Made by a program: the position numbers and the translations under genes. From Sebastes aleutianus (taxonomy: Eukaryota; Chordata; Actinopteri; Perciformes; Sebastidae): DNA of 64,000 nucleotides. Below, in pieces: positions 33,600 to 44,199 of this stretch (its first letter is position 1; each line of letters starts with the position of its first letter). Location: the NCBI GenBank assembly GCA_916700875.1, contig CAKAKS010000031.1:21067380-21131379 (forward strand), in the 5' to 3' direction. Below the pieces are notes generated by a model. It searched no databases. It saw only the letters and a list, made by a program, of their open reading frames with translations, and had not been told where the DNA came from.

Positions 33600-33785
33600 T
33601 GGAGTGACGCTGTTGCTCGTTCACAGACTCGCTGTCACCAAACCGGCTTCCCGTCTGTCGGCAGGGCCGGGCTGGGAAAACAATTCAGGCCGGGAATTTA
33701 ACATCAGCCAAGCCAATCTCCACACATTCACAACAGACCATCTGCGCTGTAACCGTCATTTCTCTGTTTACTGTTAATACCAGTG
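33600..33785. promoter_or_regulatory. Candidate conserved non-coding element
   Basis: Non-repetitive block with CTGTCGGCAGGGCCGGGCTG and TTTAACATCAGCCAAGCC. No coding frame. Inference from composition only. Confidence 0.25.
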
Positions 33786-33963
33786 ACATGTCTGACTCAC
33801 TACATACAAAAACTGCTTCAGAAAACATCCCGAATAGTTAAAAACAGCCAAGTGTCTTCAGTTTCCAGAGTTAATTGTCAGTTCCATAATTAAAATGTTA
33901 ATGTCAGAGTAAACCAGATTATTGAACAGCTGAATTATTGCACTAAATTATTGTGGGCTATTG

Positions 33964-35346
33964 TTAACCCTCTAGGGTCTAAGATATTTTTTTGCTATTT
34001 TTGTTCCGCCTGGTCTCCTTTTGTTCAGAAGGTGCAGCAGTTTAACCCAAAAGCATCCCCTCACCAGCCCATGCATTGATCACATGCACGGACCAATAGC
34101 CTGTGGCTTGGCGCATGGTCTTCACATGATCAGAGAGTGCTGTTATTCCAATCACCTTCTGCGCAGATTGCAAGCCTCATTTGTCCTCCAACTCAGCTCA
34201 GTATCAGTGTTGCACCTTTCTGTACTCTTTTCTATTTATTATTGATATGGTCTTTCCTGTGCGTCCATGAGAAATAACCACTATCCACACTATTCACAAA
34301 AGGATTTAAAAACCATCTTCAATCAATAAATGAGTGGTATCTCAAAGAGAGTGTGTGACCTGGACTAATTGATACATCGTCATCATATTCATGTTCTTAC
34401 CGGACAACCTGTGGAGATTGTAAATGACATTCATAGAACCATCATCTAAGGGTTCATTCACTCAGCATCACTAAGGTCACAAGTTTGGTATCCATTACAC
34501 CAACGCCTATTTTACATGGTCCTTCGAGCCGGATTTACAGTTTCCACAGCATTATGGCATTCCCCGATGGTAACGAACATCACGGCGAGGACGACCTCGC
34601 CGTGATGTTCGTCCACCACGATATCTCGACGACTTCCTGGTGAGTCTTCCAAGACGACGGCTACCTCAGTCACACACACTCTATGACCACTCCGCCGAGG
34701 GAGATAGCAGATACCACGATGCAACTAAAGTCACTTCTGATGGACGGACTCCCCAGAACCTCGTTCCAGAAGTGGTCTTGTCCGAACACCTTTTGTTAAA
34801 ATTAAGTCTCAACACTTTGATGCACAATCATGACAATTACATATTTTTTTCAGGACAAACTGGGCTATCAGAATATGGAGGCTGCAGTGATGTCACATGA
34901 ATGTATGAATGATTAAAATTACCATAAAGACAAGAGAAAGAAATTAAACGAAAATTGAAAATCACAGATATTTATTCGAACCACACAGAACAATAAGGAA
35001 CAAGGTTTTGAAAAATGTTCTCCCAAGTCCCAAATCATCATTATAACCAACACACATCAAAAGATATTTACATTCGTTCTGGCGTTTTTCTGTCCGTTTT
35101 TCTACAAAAAGTTAGCTCACCGAAGACTTTCATTGTTGGATTTATTACTTTTATGAAGTTTTTGTAAAAACTCTGTTGTTCCAAGCTGGATTACAAACCG
35201 TCTGAAAGGAATACGATTGATCCCGACACTTCATTAGAAAGCTACGGTGGTGAAGTTAGTCTCTACATTGCAGCGTTCCAGAGATATTCTAAAAAGAGTA
35301 AAGTTCTTTTCTGTCGTGTACGACAGCGTCGACCCCAGGGGGTTAA
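33964..35346. mobile_element. piggyBac-like non-autonomous element with TTAA ends
   Basis: TTAA at 33964-33967 and 35343-35346 flank a 1.37-kb element. Inner ends are CCCTCTAGGGTC at the left and CCCCCTGGGGTC read inward from the right (10 of 12 alike). TTAA target plus CCC...GGG ends is the piggyBac signature. No DDD transposase frame is present: the small overlapping frames at 34512-34900 have no family match. A 17-bp perfect hairpin sits near the middle (34574-34611). Confidence 0.72.
34574..34611. repeat. Perfect 17-bp hairpin, 4-nt loop
   Basis: CGAACATCACGGCGAGG, loop ACGA, then CCTCGCCGTGATGTTCG. GC-rich and perfect. Confidence 0.95.
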
Positions 35347-35545
35347 ATTAGTATTGCACAGTTGAAGATATAATAAATTATGGGGTTATAGCTGTTTATG
35401 GGGGTAAAGATATTTCATATGTTGTATAAATATACAACACTTTACAATCAAATGAACATGTCTACCGTTTTCTAGACTGGGCAAGGGTAGATTTGATCCT
35501 AAATACATTGTATGACAATAAAGTAGAATAAATTAAATGTCTATA
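35347..35545. other. Intergenic, AT-rich, nothing recognised
   Basis: Short AT-rich stretch after the piggyBac-like element. Confidence 0.4.
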
Positions 35546-35918
35546 TCATTTTGAGCAGTTTACAAGTAAATGTTTGTACCAGTAGTCGCATGGAACTGAC
35601 TTTGGAGCGTGTTCCATGACGAACTCTAAACGGCGTTGCGCGTCGTCAGTAAGGGCCAGCTGGTTAAGTCGGCATCGATGTAACCCACTTCCACTCCCAA
35701 CTAATTGGTTCGGGATGGCACTTATATCTGGCGGACCCTCCACAGGAACGCACAAACGTTGGAGTGGAAGTGGGTAGAGAGAGGGTGTAGGGGCCGGGCT
35801 GGAATTGGGCCATACTCTCCAGTTCTGATATAACTGATGCTACTGCACTAACCTCTTCAGGAGCCGCCATTGTGTGTGTGAGAGAGCTAGCTAATTCCCT
35901 ATCAGAGGGAGAGGGCAT
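35546..35918 (-). pseudogene. Unrecognised protein-like remnant with a frame change
   Basis: Two overlapping minus-strand frames together read like one protein broken by a frameshift near 35740-35760. The upstream frame (from 35918) includes MAAPEEVSAVASVISELESM. The downstream frame (ending 35546) includes LALTDDAQRRLEFVMEHAP. The composition is protein-like and non-repetitive, but I do not recognise the family. It could be the N-terminal part of a transposon or domesticated gene. No other exon is visible nearby. Confidence 0.25.
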
Positions 35919-35986
35919 GGGAACTGGGCGATGGAATCACTGCAAATAGAGCATGAGGGTTGACTTCACAGCAGGAGAGAGAGGGC

Positions 35987-35987
<1 letters not shown>

Positions 35988-36026
<39 letters not shown>
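35988..36026. repeat. (CA)n microsatellite
   Basis: Uninterrupted CA run. Confidence 0.95.
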
Positions 36027-36027
<1 letters not shown>

Positions 36028-36029
36028 AT

Positions 36030-37170
36030 TCAGTGTGGTGGTTTCTATGTCAGGCGCAGAGGCTCTAAAACATTATTTATGTTTGTGTCAATGTGTTTTC
36101 TATTTTTGGCATCGTATTTGTTTCATATTCCGTCAATCAGTATCCGATGTTTATTTATCGACCAACAAAACAACATTGATTTCACTTCAACACTGAAACC
36201 GTTCCAACAAGCCACTTTGTCCGAGCTGCTAAATGCCCAATTAGATCCAAATTAGTTAACACAGCAACTGAAAAATACTGCTTTCTGATTCGCTGGGAAA
36301 TTGTTTATTGGGACACCTCCAACATTTAAGAGTGAAAGTTAATTTCTAATCCGTTTATGTGTGTTTTTTAATCTAGCTCAATAGAAAACAATGAGAGAAA
36401 GTAGGCCTACAAATCGGATGCATTTAAACCCTAGAGAGTAAGAAAAGCATCCTGTGCTCCTCTTACATCTTTCTTCTTCTACCTGTTAGGATTATTTTGT
36501 TCAGTATCGTGGAATAAAACAATGGACTGATGTTACACTATACAGCAGGCTGAGCAGGGACAACAACTGCTGAGTGAAACATCCACATTTAGTCTTTATT
36601 AACTTAAATTGTTGTTACGTAAGAAATCAATCAGAATGTTTGACTAATCTGTTGTTTAACGTTTAGCGTATCTCTGCACCTTTCACTGCCTGTGATGTTG
36701 TTGCATCTTGTCCCGGGCACGAGCAAGATGCACGGCCGGTCTATAGCCTATTGTATGTCATTTTCCGGTAAATATCACAATATAAAACTGTTTAAAAAGT
36801 AGGCTACAAACGTAGGAATATAGCAAGTACTACTAACCCATCTCTTAAGTGGTTACGTCTCCAGTCTGATATGGAGCACACAGCTGATATGTACGTGGTT
36901 TGTTTACACGACGTAGGACAGAAGTGCATATTTAACGCATTCAGTGTGGACAGAGAGCCTCCGATGATACGTGATGCGGCGCGATAGTCGGATGCTCGCA
37001 TTTGGATTCGAACAACGTGCCACGCGTCTGAGTTTTTTTTTTATTTGTTTGTGTTTTACAAGTCTAAAAGTGTGTTCTGTTCATGTGAAAGCAGGTATTA
37101 GAAAGGTTCAAATGGAGGCATGGATGGAAAGAAAAACAAAACAAACAGAACCCACCATAATAGCATCTCT
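36030..37170. other. Intergenic, nothing recognised
   Basis: No gene or repeat family is seen. Small frames here lack domains. Confidence 0.4.
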
Positions 37171-37172
37171 GG

Positions 37173-37302
37173 CCTCTCTCTCGTGTGTGTGCGTGTGTGT
37201 GTGTGGGTGTGTGTGTTAGCGCGTGTAGAGATGGGCTGAAAACAACAATGGATCAATAGGTTTACTGTGGCCTCTAGCCAGCGGCTCTAACACTCTGCTT
37301 CG

Positions 37303-37357
<55 letters not shown>
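37173..37357. repeat. Two (GT)n microsatellites around 85 bp of unique DNA
   Basis: GT-rich at 37183-37217 and an uninterrupted GT run at 37308-37356. Confidence 0.92.
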
Positions 37358-37358
<1 letters not shown>

Positions 37359-37359
37359 C

Positions 37360-37600
37360 TCTTTCCTCTGCTCTCATCAATACTTCCATTCGGTCGGCCC
37401 GAGGGCCCCGGGGCCCCCCACAGTGATCACATTTATTTTTAGAGGGCCGACAGAGTTTCACTGCAGGGCAGATTACTGCTCTATGTGTTTGCACTGCAGC
37501 ACTATACTGTATACATTCAACGCACAGCTCACTGATGTATTTATACTGCATCCATCTATTACAAGAACAAGTACACGATGTTACGCAGCAGGGAGGAGTG
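37360..37600. promoter_or_regulatory. Candidate conserved non-coding element
   Basis: Repeat-free with GGTCGGCCCGAGGGCCCC, GTGATCACATTTATTTTTAG and AGGGCAGATTACTGCTCT. No coding frame is convincing. Inference only. Confidence 0.28.
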
Positions 37601-37892
37601 ACACCACTCTTGTTTTAGCCTGATGATCGGACGTCCATTTGGCTTCATTACTCAGTGTGACATCATGTTCATGTTAGCTGTTTTCTGTTTGGGTTGTTTT
37701 TTTGCCCAAACGCATCAGTAGTGACTGACGTATCTGACCCACCGGCGTCATTTTCAGTCCACACAGAGGCTATGATAGCAGTTACTAGGAGCAGGTAGCT
37801 TTACGCTTTTCAGCTTACTGAAGAAATATGCTGAATTTATAGCAGTTATTTCTGTAAGCTGACTTACAACAACCTCAACCTGTACACATTCT

Positions 37893-38135
37893 CACTCCCA
37901 ACTCGTTAAATACCGCCCTCGGCATCGGAGATCAACACACGGGGTAGCCCGCTTGCATTACTTTTGGACGGACCTGGAACGGTGTGTCAATAAACGCTTG
38001 TTAAATGCACAGTGTCCTTTCAAAATAAACTTCAGTTTTCACAGGAAGTTAGGTTTAGGCAACACAACCACTTAGGTAGGGTTAGGAGCTCTACTGATTA
38101 GCAACTCACAGGACTGACGATACCGACGTGATGAT
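37893..38135. mobile_element. MITE family A, terminal part
   Basis: ACATTCTCACTCCCAACTCG, ATACCGCCCTCGGCATCGG, CACAGTGTCCTTTCAAAATA and AGGAAGTTAGGTTTAGGCAA. It starts at the family terminus and runs inward. Confidence 0.7.
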
Positions 38136-38417
38136 GGGAACATACCGATCCACATTCTTGTTTTTGGACGGAACCAAACATTTCTGTCTTTTTCTCACTT
38201 TCACTCTCACCATCTCTTTTACTCTCCCCCTCAATTTACTCATTCTCTCTCTCACACACACACTCACACACACACACACACAGTTTCACCCCGAGTGGCT
38301 CAGGATATTACCTATCAACTGGAGCTTGATTAATTAGTCCTTAATTGGTTGTCATGTCACTGACCAATCGTGTGACAGCACCCCTGGGGGCCGGGTGAGA
38401 CAGAGGACACCAGAGAA

Positions 38418-38452
<35 letters not shown>

Positions 38453-38715
38453 ATGTGTGTCCTCAAGGAGGAAAAAGGATCTGAAACACCCAATACTTCA
38501 CCACCCTGGCTAAAAGAATCACATGTATACTCCTGTATTTGAGAATAACCACACAAATAAAGAGTGTATGTATCAAAGGAAACAACATTACACAGAAATG
38601 AGGACAGTTGTTTAACTTAACAATAAATCCACTTTCTTGTCTTAGTAAATTACTGTATATCTACAGTTTAATTTAACTAATATAGTATCAAGTGATCATG
38701 GTCCAAGTAGTTTTA
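38136..38715. other. Intergenic with (CA)n and (GA)n tracts
   Basis: CA run at 38253-38282 and (GA)n at 38416-38452. No gene is seen. Confidence 0.5.
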
Positions 38716-39677
38716 CAGTTTTTCTCGATTGTTTACACACATTTTCTGAAAGCATGCCTCATACTCTCAGAACTCTACACACAAATCAAAAAACACACAC
38801 ACAATGGGCAAAACCCCTCAATTCTCCTGCAAAATGAAACTTTACATTCAAAACAATGTTATTTCTTCTCAAAATGGTATTTTGTTTTCAAATGACACAC
38901 ACAAACCATCATATGAATAGACATTTATAAGAACCAGTTGAACACTGATGTGCTCAATGTAAAACACTATGATGAATGGAAAACACTTCTTCTCCATTCA
39001 TCATAATGACTTAGGCCTTTTTTTTGTTCAGTGTTACACTTACTACAGACAGTACATACATAAGTGTGTTGTAAAATATTTTAGAATATTGTTTTTATAC
39101 TCAGAACACACAAATACACGGTAACAAATATATTTTATTTTCCCCACAAAAACAATGTACACAGTGTACATCCCAACCAACACAAAGTTGCACATACAGT
39201 GGTCTACATACAAAACAACAGAAGAATTTACTGTATACAGTTACAGTAAAAAAAACGGGAAAAAAAACTATGCTGCATCCTCTCTTCTGTTTCGGTCTGG
39301 CCACAGCACCTCATCCACATCACAAGCAATGTTTTCCCTTTTATGCTAAAGCTCTGATTGCTAATTGTAACACTGTGTGACAGGTGTTTGCCCATGTGAT
39401 GAGTCAGTGTGCATAGTAGGGCAATTGACTTTAGAATTTTGAATGACAGTGTGTTCCTTGTGAAAACGAGATTTTCTTCATGAAAATTGTGCCAAATGCA
39501 GAGAATTGTGTGTAGTGTTTTGAAAAAAGTGTGTTTTAGAACTGCAATTTGAGTGTAAAGCAGGAATTGTGCTTGTAGTTTAGCAGAATTGGTTCAGGGG
39601 GTTGGTGCATGAGTTACATGTTGTGGTCATTGTGTGTCAAGTACCAGTATTTGTGTGTAAACAATTGAGAAAAACTG
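38716..39677 (-). mobile_element. Tc1/IS630-like element with TA target duplication
   Basis: A 962-bp element bounded by TA (38714-38715 and 39678-39679). Terminal inverted repeats are CAGTTTTTCTCGATTGTTTA at the left and CAGTTTTTCTCAATTGTTTA read inward from the right. TA duplication with CAGT ends fits the IS630-Tc1-mariner group. A short minus-strand remnant of the transposase C-terminus is at 39268-39345. Most of the transposase has been lost. It includes a 12-bp palindrome at ~38970-39004. Confidence 0.8.
39268..39345 (-). pseudogene. C-terminal remnant of an IS630-type transposase
   Basis: A 25-codon minus-strand stretch, HKRENIACDVDEVLWPD followed by RNRREDAA and a TAG stop. I recognise this as the C-terminal tail of the IS630/Tc1-like transposase common in fish genomes (ENIACDVDEVLWPD is typical). 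An in-frame stop codon lies immediately upstream of the His, and the catalytic DDE/D region is absent, so this is a relic. Its position and strand inside the 38716-39677 element confirm the element's classification. Confidence 0.6.
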
Positions 39678-39679
39678 TA

Positions 39680-39995
39680 ATTGCAATGATTTGAATCAGT
39701 GAATTTTTTTTTTGTTGCCATTTTTCACATGCCAATAATTCTCTCCACTAGACCAAAAAAAAACAAAGTACAAGGCCAAGTGTAGAAAACCAAACGAACT
39801 CTGTGTTCACGTCACATTTATAGGAATGCCTAAAACATATTAATATACTGTATATGTAGGTTAAAGCCTATAGACTGCACAAAGGCTGTCACGTAATCAT
39901 ATAATATAAAGTCAGTCAATTTATCAGTCAAACAGCCACTGCATCACCACATAAGAACATATTTTGCACAAAAAGGAAGATTTGGTGGGTTTCAC
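39680..39995. other. Intergenic, nothing recognised
   Basis: AT-rich. No gene or repeat. Confidence 0.4.
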
Positions 39996-39997
39996 CC

Positions 39998-39998
<1 letters not shown>

Positions 39999-40033
<35 letters not shown>

Positions 40034-40036
40034 TAC
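39999..40036. repeat. (CA)n microsatellite
   Basis: CA run. Confidence 0.93.
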
Positions 40037-40140
40037 ACATACAGGCCCATGCACACATGCTCAGATCGGTACATTTGAAGCTATTTTAACAAGCAACAAA
40101 GTCATGCCATCACCCATAAAGCACATTTAATCCACATGTA

Positions 40141-40910
40141 TAATGCCGGGTACGACCCCCTCCCAACAGTCGTCAGCAAAACCCTGATTTTTTGATGGTT
40201 CTGCAGATTATCTTATTATCTAACCCGATATTCCTGTGGTGTGAGGTATGTTAAGAGTGTTTTTTACATCCCCCGATCGGCTCAGGAGTCCATTCTGGCC
40301 AGACCGATTTCAAATCGTAAATTTTAAACATGTTCAATATTTACGAGGGGATATCCTGTTGTGTGTGGGGAACCCCGAGGACAGCCGATGACGTAGTCAT
40401 ATGGGAAAGAACGATAGCCAATTGAGAGCCAAGCTGACTGAAGCAGAAGGACAATCACCGCCGTCATGGTGGCCGCGACTAATGCATGAGCTAATGCAAA
40501 ACGCGAAGCATAAAGTAGTAGTAAGATGGAGCTCAGAAATGGAGGACCAACTTGGTGATTTGTGGCAACAACGCAAGCGTTTATTTAACGTGTCTCCATG
40601 ACTGCATCCATCCATCCTTCGTGAATTTTCAGTACAAAGTAAAAACTAACATCGCTAATTCTTCCTGCCCGTCGTCCGCCGTGTTTGTTTACACTTAAGT
40701 CACGTTTGATCACGAGATCTTTCGTTTCGCTTGTTGTTCATGAATGGAATCTGTTAGTGTGTGCTGTGCTGTTTTGGCCAAATCGTTGCTCTCCACACAC
40801 TATAGGAACAAAACTGTTAAATTTAACATAACGTGTCGTTATGTGTGAGGTCTCTCACATTTTCAACATCTATTAAGATTTGAAAAATCTCTTAGTGTGG
40901 CCAGCCTTAA
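40141..40910 (+). mobile_element. Harbinger-like non-autonomous element with MADF fragment
   Basis: About 765 bp with roughly inverted ends, AATGCCGGGTACGACC at the left and AAGGCTGGCCACAC read inward from the right, next to TAA/TTA trinucleotides that could be the 3-bp target duplication of PIF/Harbinger elements. It encloses a short MADF/Myb-like coding fragment at 40401-40601, the accessory protein type of Harbinger elements. The DDE transposase is absent. Confidence 0.5.
40401..40601 (+). pseudogene. MADF/Myb-like fragment of a Harbinger accessory gene
   Basis: The frame includes VVVRWSSEMEDQLGDLWQQR then KRLFNVSP. The pattern RW-x-E-x(2)-D-x-L-x-x-LW-x(2)-R-x(2)-LF-V resembles the start of a MADF/SANT-type DNA-binding domain found in Harbinger-associated proteins of fish. 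The frame stops after about 66 codons, before the rest of a MADF domain. It could be a first exon or a relic, and relic is favoured because the element is short. This is a family-level memory match, not a search. Confidence 0.45.
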
Positions 40911-41383
40911 TGTTGTCCTGACAAGACTTCACTACACTGTTTGTGGAGCTAATATTAGCAACTATTTAAGAGGGAAAAGCAGATGATGTTACCTGCCATC
41001 AAACTGAACACTTCACCGCTGCTGATACTATAATGAGACTGCTGACTGTCAGTTTAAATCTACATCATCCTGTTACATAAACAGACTATAAACAATATGA
41101 ACACATGATGCCTGCAGCAGGCAGGTAAACCTCATGTTCTGTGGTACAGGCTGCCTTTATGAGAGTGATGTCTATTTTTTGTCTTTAATCAGTGTTTTTA
41201 TGCCTGTAATGAAAATGGCCCTGCAGGGAGACATAAAGTCTATTGAACTGAATTGAATTGTTCTTCTCTGCGATCTCTGGCTACCAGGCACAGACAGGCC
41301 GTTAATAAAAAGGCTATTTGTCAGTCTGTCAGCGCTCGCTCCTCCAATCAATGAAGACTCACCAAGTCTGGAAACACAACTGT
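40911..41383. other. Intergenic, nothing recognised
   Basis: A short retroposon-like tail (GTCTATTGAACTGAATTGAA) lies near 41238. No gene is seen. Confidence 0.4.
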
Positions 41384-42074
41384 AGGAGGACACAACATGG
41401 GGAGGACAACAAGGAGGGGACAACACAGAGAGGACAACAAGGAGGGGACAACACGGAGAAGAAAACATGGAGTATGCAACAAGGAGGAGACAACAAGGGG
41501 GGGACAACACAGAGGTGAAAACATGTAGAAGACAACAAGGAGGAGACAACATGGAGAGGACAACAATGAGGAGACAACTTTGAAGATGCAACAAGGAGGA
41601 GACGATATGTAGAGGACACAATATGGAGAGGTCAACAAGGAGGAGACAACATCGAAGGGTCAACAAAGAGGAGACGATGTGGAGAAGGCAACAAGGAGGA
41701 GAAAACATGGACGACACAACAAGGAGCAGACAACAAGGAGGAGACAATATGAAGAGGACAACAAGGAGGAGACAACAAGGAAGAGACACCATGGAGGAGA
41801 CAACTTGGAAGACTCAACAAGGAGGCGACAACATGGAAGACGCAACAAGGAGGAGACAACATGGAGAAGACAACAAGGAGGAAACAACGTGGAGTAGAAA
41901 ACATGGACGACGTAACAAGGAGGAGACAACATGGAGAAGACAACAAGGAGCAGACAACATGGAGAGGACAACAAAGAGGAGGCAACAAGGAAGAGACAAC
42001 AAGAAATAGACAACATGAAGAGGACAACAAGGAGGAGACGACATGGAGGAGGCAACAAGGAGGAGACAACATGG
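41384..42074. repeat. Minisatellite, GGAGGAGACAACATGGAG type, ~690 bp
   Basis: Variants of GGAGGAGACAACATGGA and GAGGACAACAAGGA alternate across the region with ~15-bp half-units. All six frames stay open for long stretches (up to 206 residues on the minus strand and 128 on the plus strand), all of repetitive Leu/Ser/Cys/Val or Thr/Arg/Gln/Glu composition. These are not genes. Confidence 0.93.
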
Positions 42075-42149
42075 GATCTTTCTCATTTCTCAATTGTATG
42101 CCTCCTTGTCTGGTCTCAGAGCTGCATGTTGAAGGACGACCCAATTCCT

Positions 42150-42205
42150 AAAATGCACTTTGAGGAGCGAGGAGCGAGGAGTGAGGAGAGAAGATCGAGG
42201 AGGCT
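42150..42205. repeat. Short GAGGAGCGAGGAG tandem repeat
   Basis: Several imperfect copies of AGGAGCG/AGGAGTG/AGGAGAG just after the minisatellite. Confidence 0.6.
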
Positions 42206-42943
42206 TGCTGGAGGAGCTATAAGCGAGAATACACCGGTGTATCTCGTGCAGAAGTTTTTTCTGCACCCGCGACGTATAAAAGAGGCGTGACACACAGCTG
42301 AAATAATCTCAAACCACGGCAGGACTCTACAAACGTAACTGTCCGTAGAACACTATGACTGTCCAATCAGAACCGAGTATTCAATACTCTGGATATCACA
42401 TACAGCACCTTTAATTCAAGCCAAGAAAAGCCTGAACCAAAAATAAATACATTTTCATATTCACACATAACACATTTCATATTTGACAAACAAACATATT
42501 TGTTAAATGCGACTAAAACTAGTAAAATTTTCACTTTTTGCAACATGTATAAAATGTTGTGGGTTGTCTAGAACATTTTTAAAAACCATGACAGCATTTG
42601 AAACATCAGATCCCTAAAATGGAGGGATGGGCAGATGGATGGAGGGATCAGGGATGAGGAGGGGGTTCAGGAGAACAAACAGAGGGAGAAATCCCAGGAA
42701 GACTTTCTCTCATAATTAATAAATGAAAGATGTTGTTAGTGCATCTGATCAATAGAGTTGTTAGGGAGAAGGAGCGATTGATCGGACGACGGGATGAAGG
42801 ATGGTGGGATGAGGGGGTGAGGAAGAGGGGGAGTTGTGCTATTTGCTCTTGTGGCTGTTTCAAATTTTCACCCTCATTCAGAACAAAGGAGTCTCCTGAG
42901 CCTCATCAGCACTGATAGACACTTAGCACCATCCTGACCTTAA
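42206..42943. other. Intergenic, nothing recognised
   Basis: GGATGG-type units at 42620-42660 and 42790-42840. No gene is seen. Confidence 0.4.
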
Positions 42944-43858
42944 TAGGAGGGAGGGAGGGGGAGCAAGGGGGGGATGGAGGGGAGGAGGAGGAGAAGGAGG
43001 AGGGAAAGGAGGAAAAAAACATGGAAAGGAGGGAGGAAAGAGAGGGAAATGGGGAGAAAGAGAGAGAGAACAGAAGGAGGAGAGGAAGAAAGAAAGGAGG
43101 GGAATATGGAAAAAAAATAAGAAGTGATGGGGGTGCAAGGGGAACATAGGAGGAGAACTAACGGAGGTGGAGGAGTTAGGGATGGAGCGGGTGGAGAAGA
43201 GAGGAAAGAGGGAAAATTGAGAGGAAGAGAGAAGGAAGATGGGAGGAAGAAGAAGGATTTTGCAAAAGAGGAGGGAAAGTTGAGGAGCACAAAAAGCAGT
43301 AGAGGAAAGAGGAGGAAGAGGATTGATGGTGTTAAAGAGGAGGAGAGAGATGTAATAGGTAAAAGGTAGAAGAGATGAGAAGTAAGACAGGGATAATGGG
43401 AGGAAACTGGAAAGTATGGAGGGAAAGAAGCACAGAGAAGGAAGAGGGAGGTAGGAGGAGGAGAAAGGAGGTAGAAGAGAGGAAAAGATGGGATGAAGAA
43501 ATAGAAGAGATATAAAGGAGAAGAGAGTGATGGAGAGATCATACGCATAGGGAAGGGGAGATATGTGGAGAGGAGGGAGGAAAGTGAAGGAAAAGGCAGG
43601 AAGGAGAGAGAAGAAAGAGGGGATGGAGGAGAAAAGAGGGTGGAGAAGGAGAGGAGAAGAAGGGACTAAGAAAAGGGATGAAAAAATGGGGGAAATTGTG
43701 AGGGAAATTGAAAAAATAGCAGGGATGTAGGGGTGAGGGAAGTGGGAATAAACATGGAGCGAAGGGAGATAAGAGGGACAATGTCAAGGAAAAGAGAGAA
43801 AAGTAGGAGAGAAGGAAGGAGGGTAAAAAAAATAAGAAAGAGAGAAGAGGAAAAGGGA
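42944..43858. repeat. Giant polypurine tract (~915 bp)
   Basis: The plus strand is almost all A and G in irregular GGA, GAAG and AGAG units with rare pyrimidines. Frames of up to 202 residues on the minus strand (Ser/Pro/Leu/Phe) are artefacts. Its complement resembles the polypyrimidine tract at 45733-46158. Confidence 0.95.
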
Positions 43859-44064
43859 CTTGGTTACAGTCAGGGAAAGACAGTGGTCTGTAAAAAAGTG
43901 ACACAAGGACCAAACCACCATCTTTCCCTGACCTTAAAACAAAGTGTTTAATAGCCAAAATCTAACCACATGGGCGCGACGTCCAACCTCCTCCTTCTTA
44001 TTGATAAAAGTGGTTTAGGTGGTTAGTTCAGGAGCGAGGTTTAGTTGTGTTTGGTGAAACTTAG

Positions 44065-44111
44065 GCCTGCAGGGCTGTGTGCTGGGCAGGCCAGCACACA
44101 GCCCTGCAGGC
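44065..44111. repeat. Perfect 21-bp hairpin, 5-nt loop
   Basis: Arm 44065-44085 begins GCCTGCAGGGCTGTG, the loop is GCAGG, and arm 44091-44111 is its exact reverse complement. It is directly followed by a GGAGGAACGGAGGAACGG-type tandem repeat. Confidence 0.95.
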
Positions 44112-44112
44112 A

Positions 44113-44180
44113 GGAGGAGGAGGAGGAACGGAGGAACGGAGGAACGGAGGAACGGAGGAACGGAGGAACGGAGGAACGGA
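44113..44180. repeat. (GGAACGGA)n tandem repeat
   Basis: After GGAGGAGGAGG, the unit GAACGGAG repeats about six times. Confidence 0.93.
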
Positions 44181-44199
44181 GTCGCTTCACTGCGTAATA

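Noticed and set aside
41172..41792. 206-residue minus-strand reading frame
   Set aside because: Leu/Ser/Cys/Val-repetitive translation of the GGAGACAACA minisatellite, with overlapping long frames on both strands.
42940..43548. 202-residue minus-strand frame
   Set aside because: Translation of the polypurine tract; Ser/Pro/Leu/Phe only, no domain.
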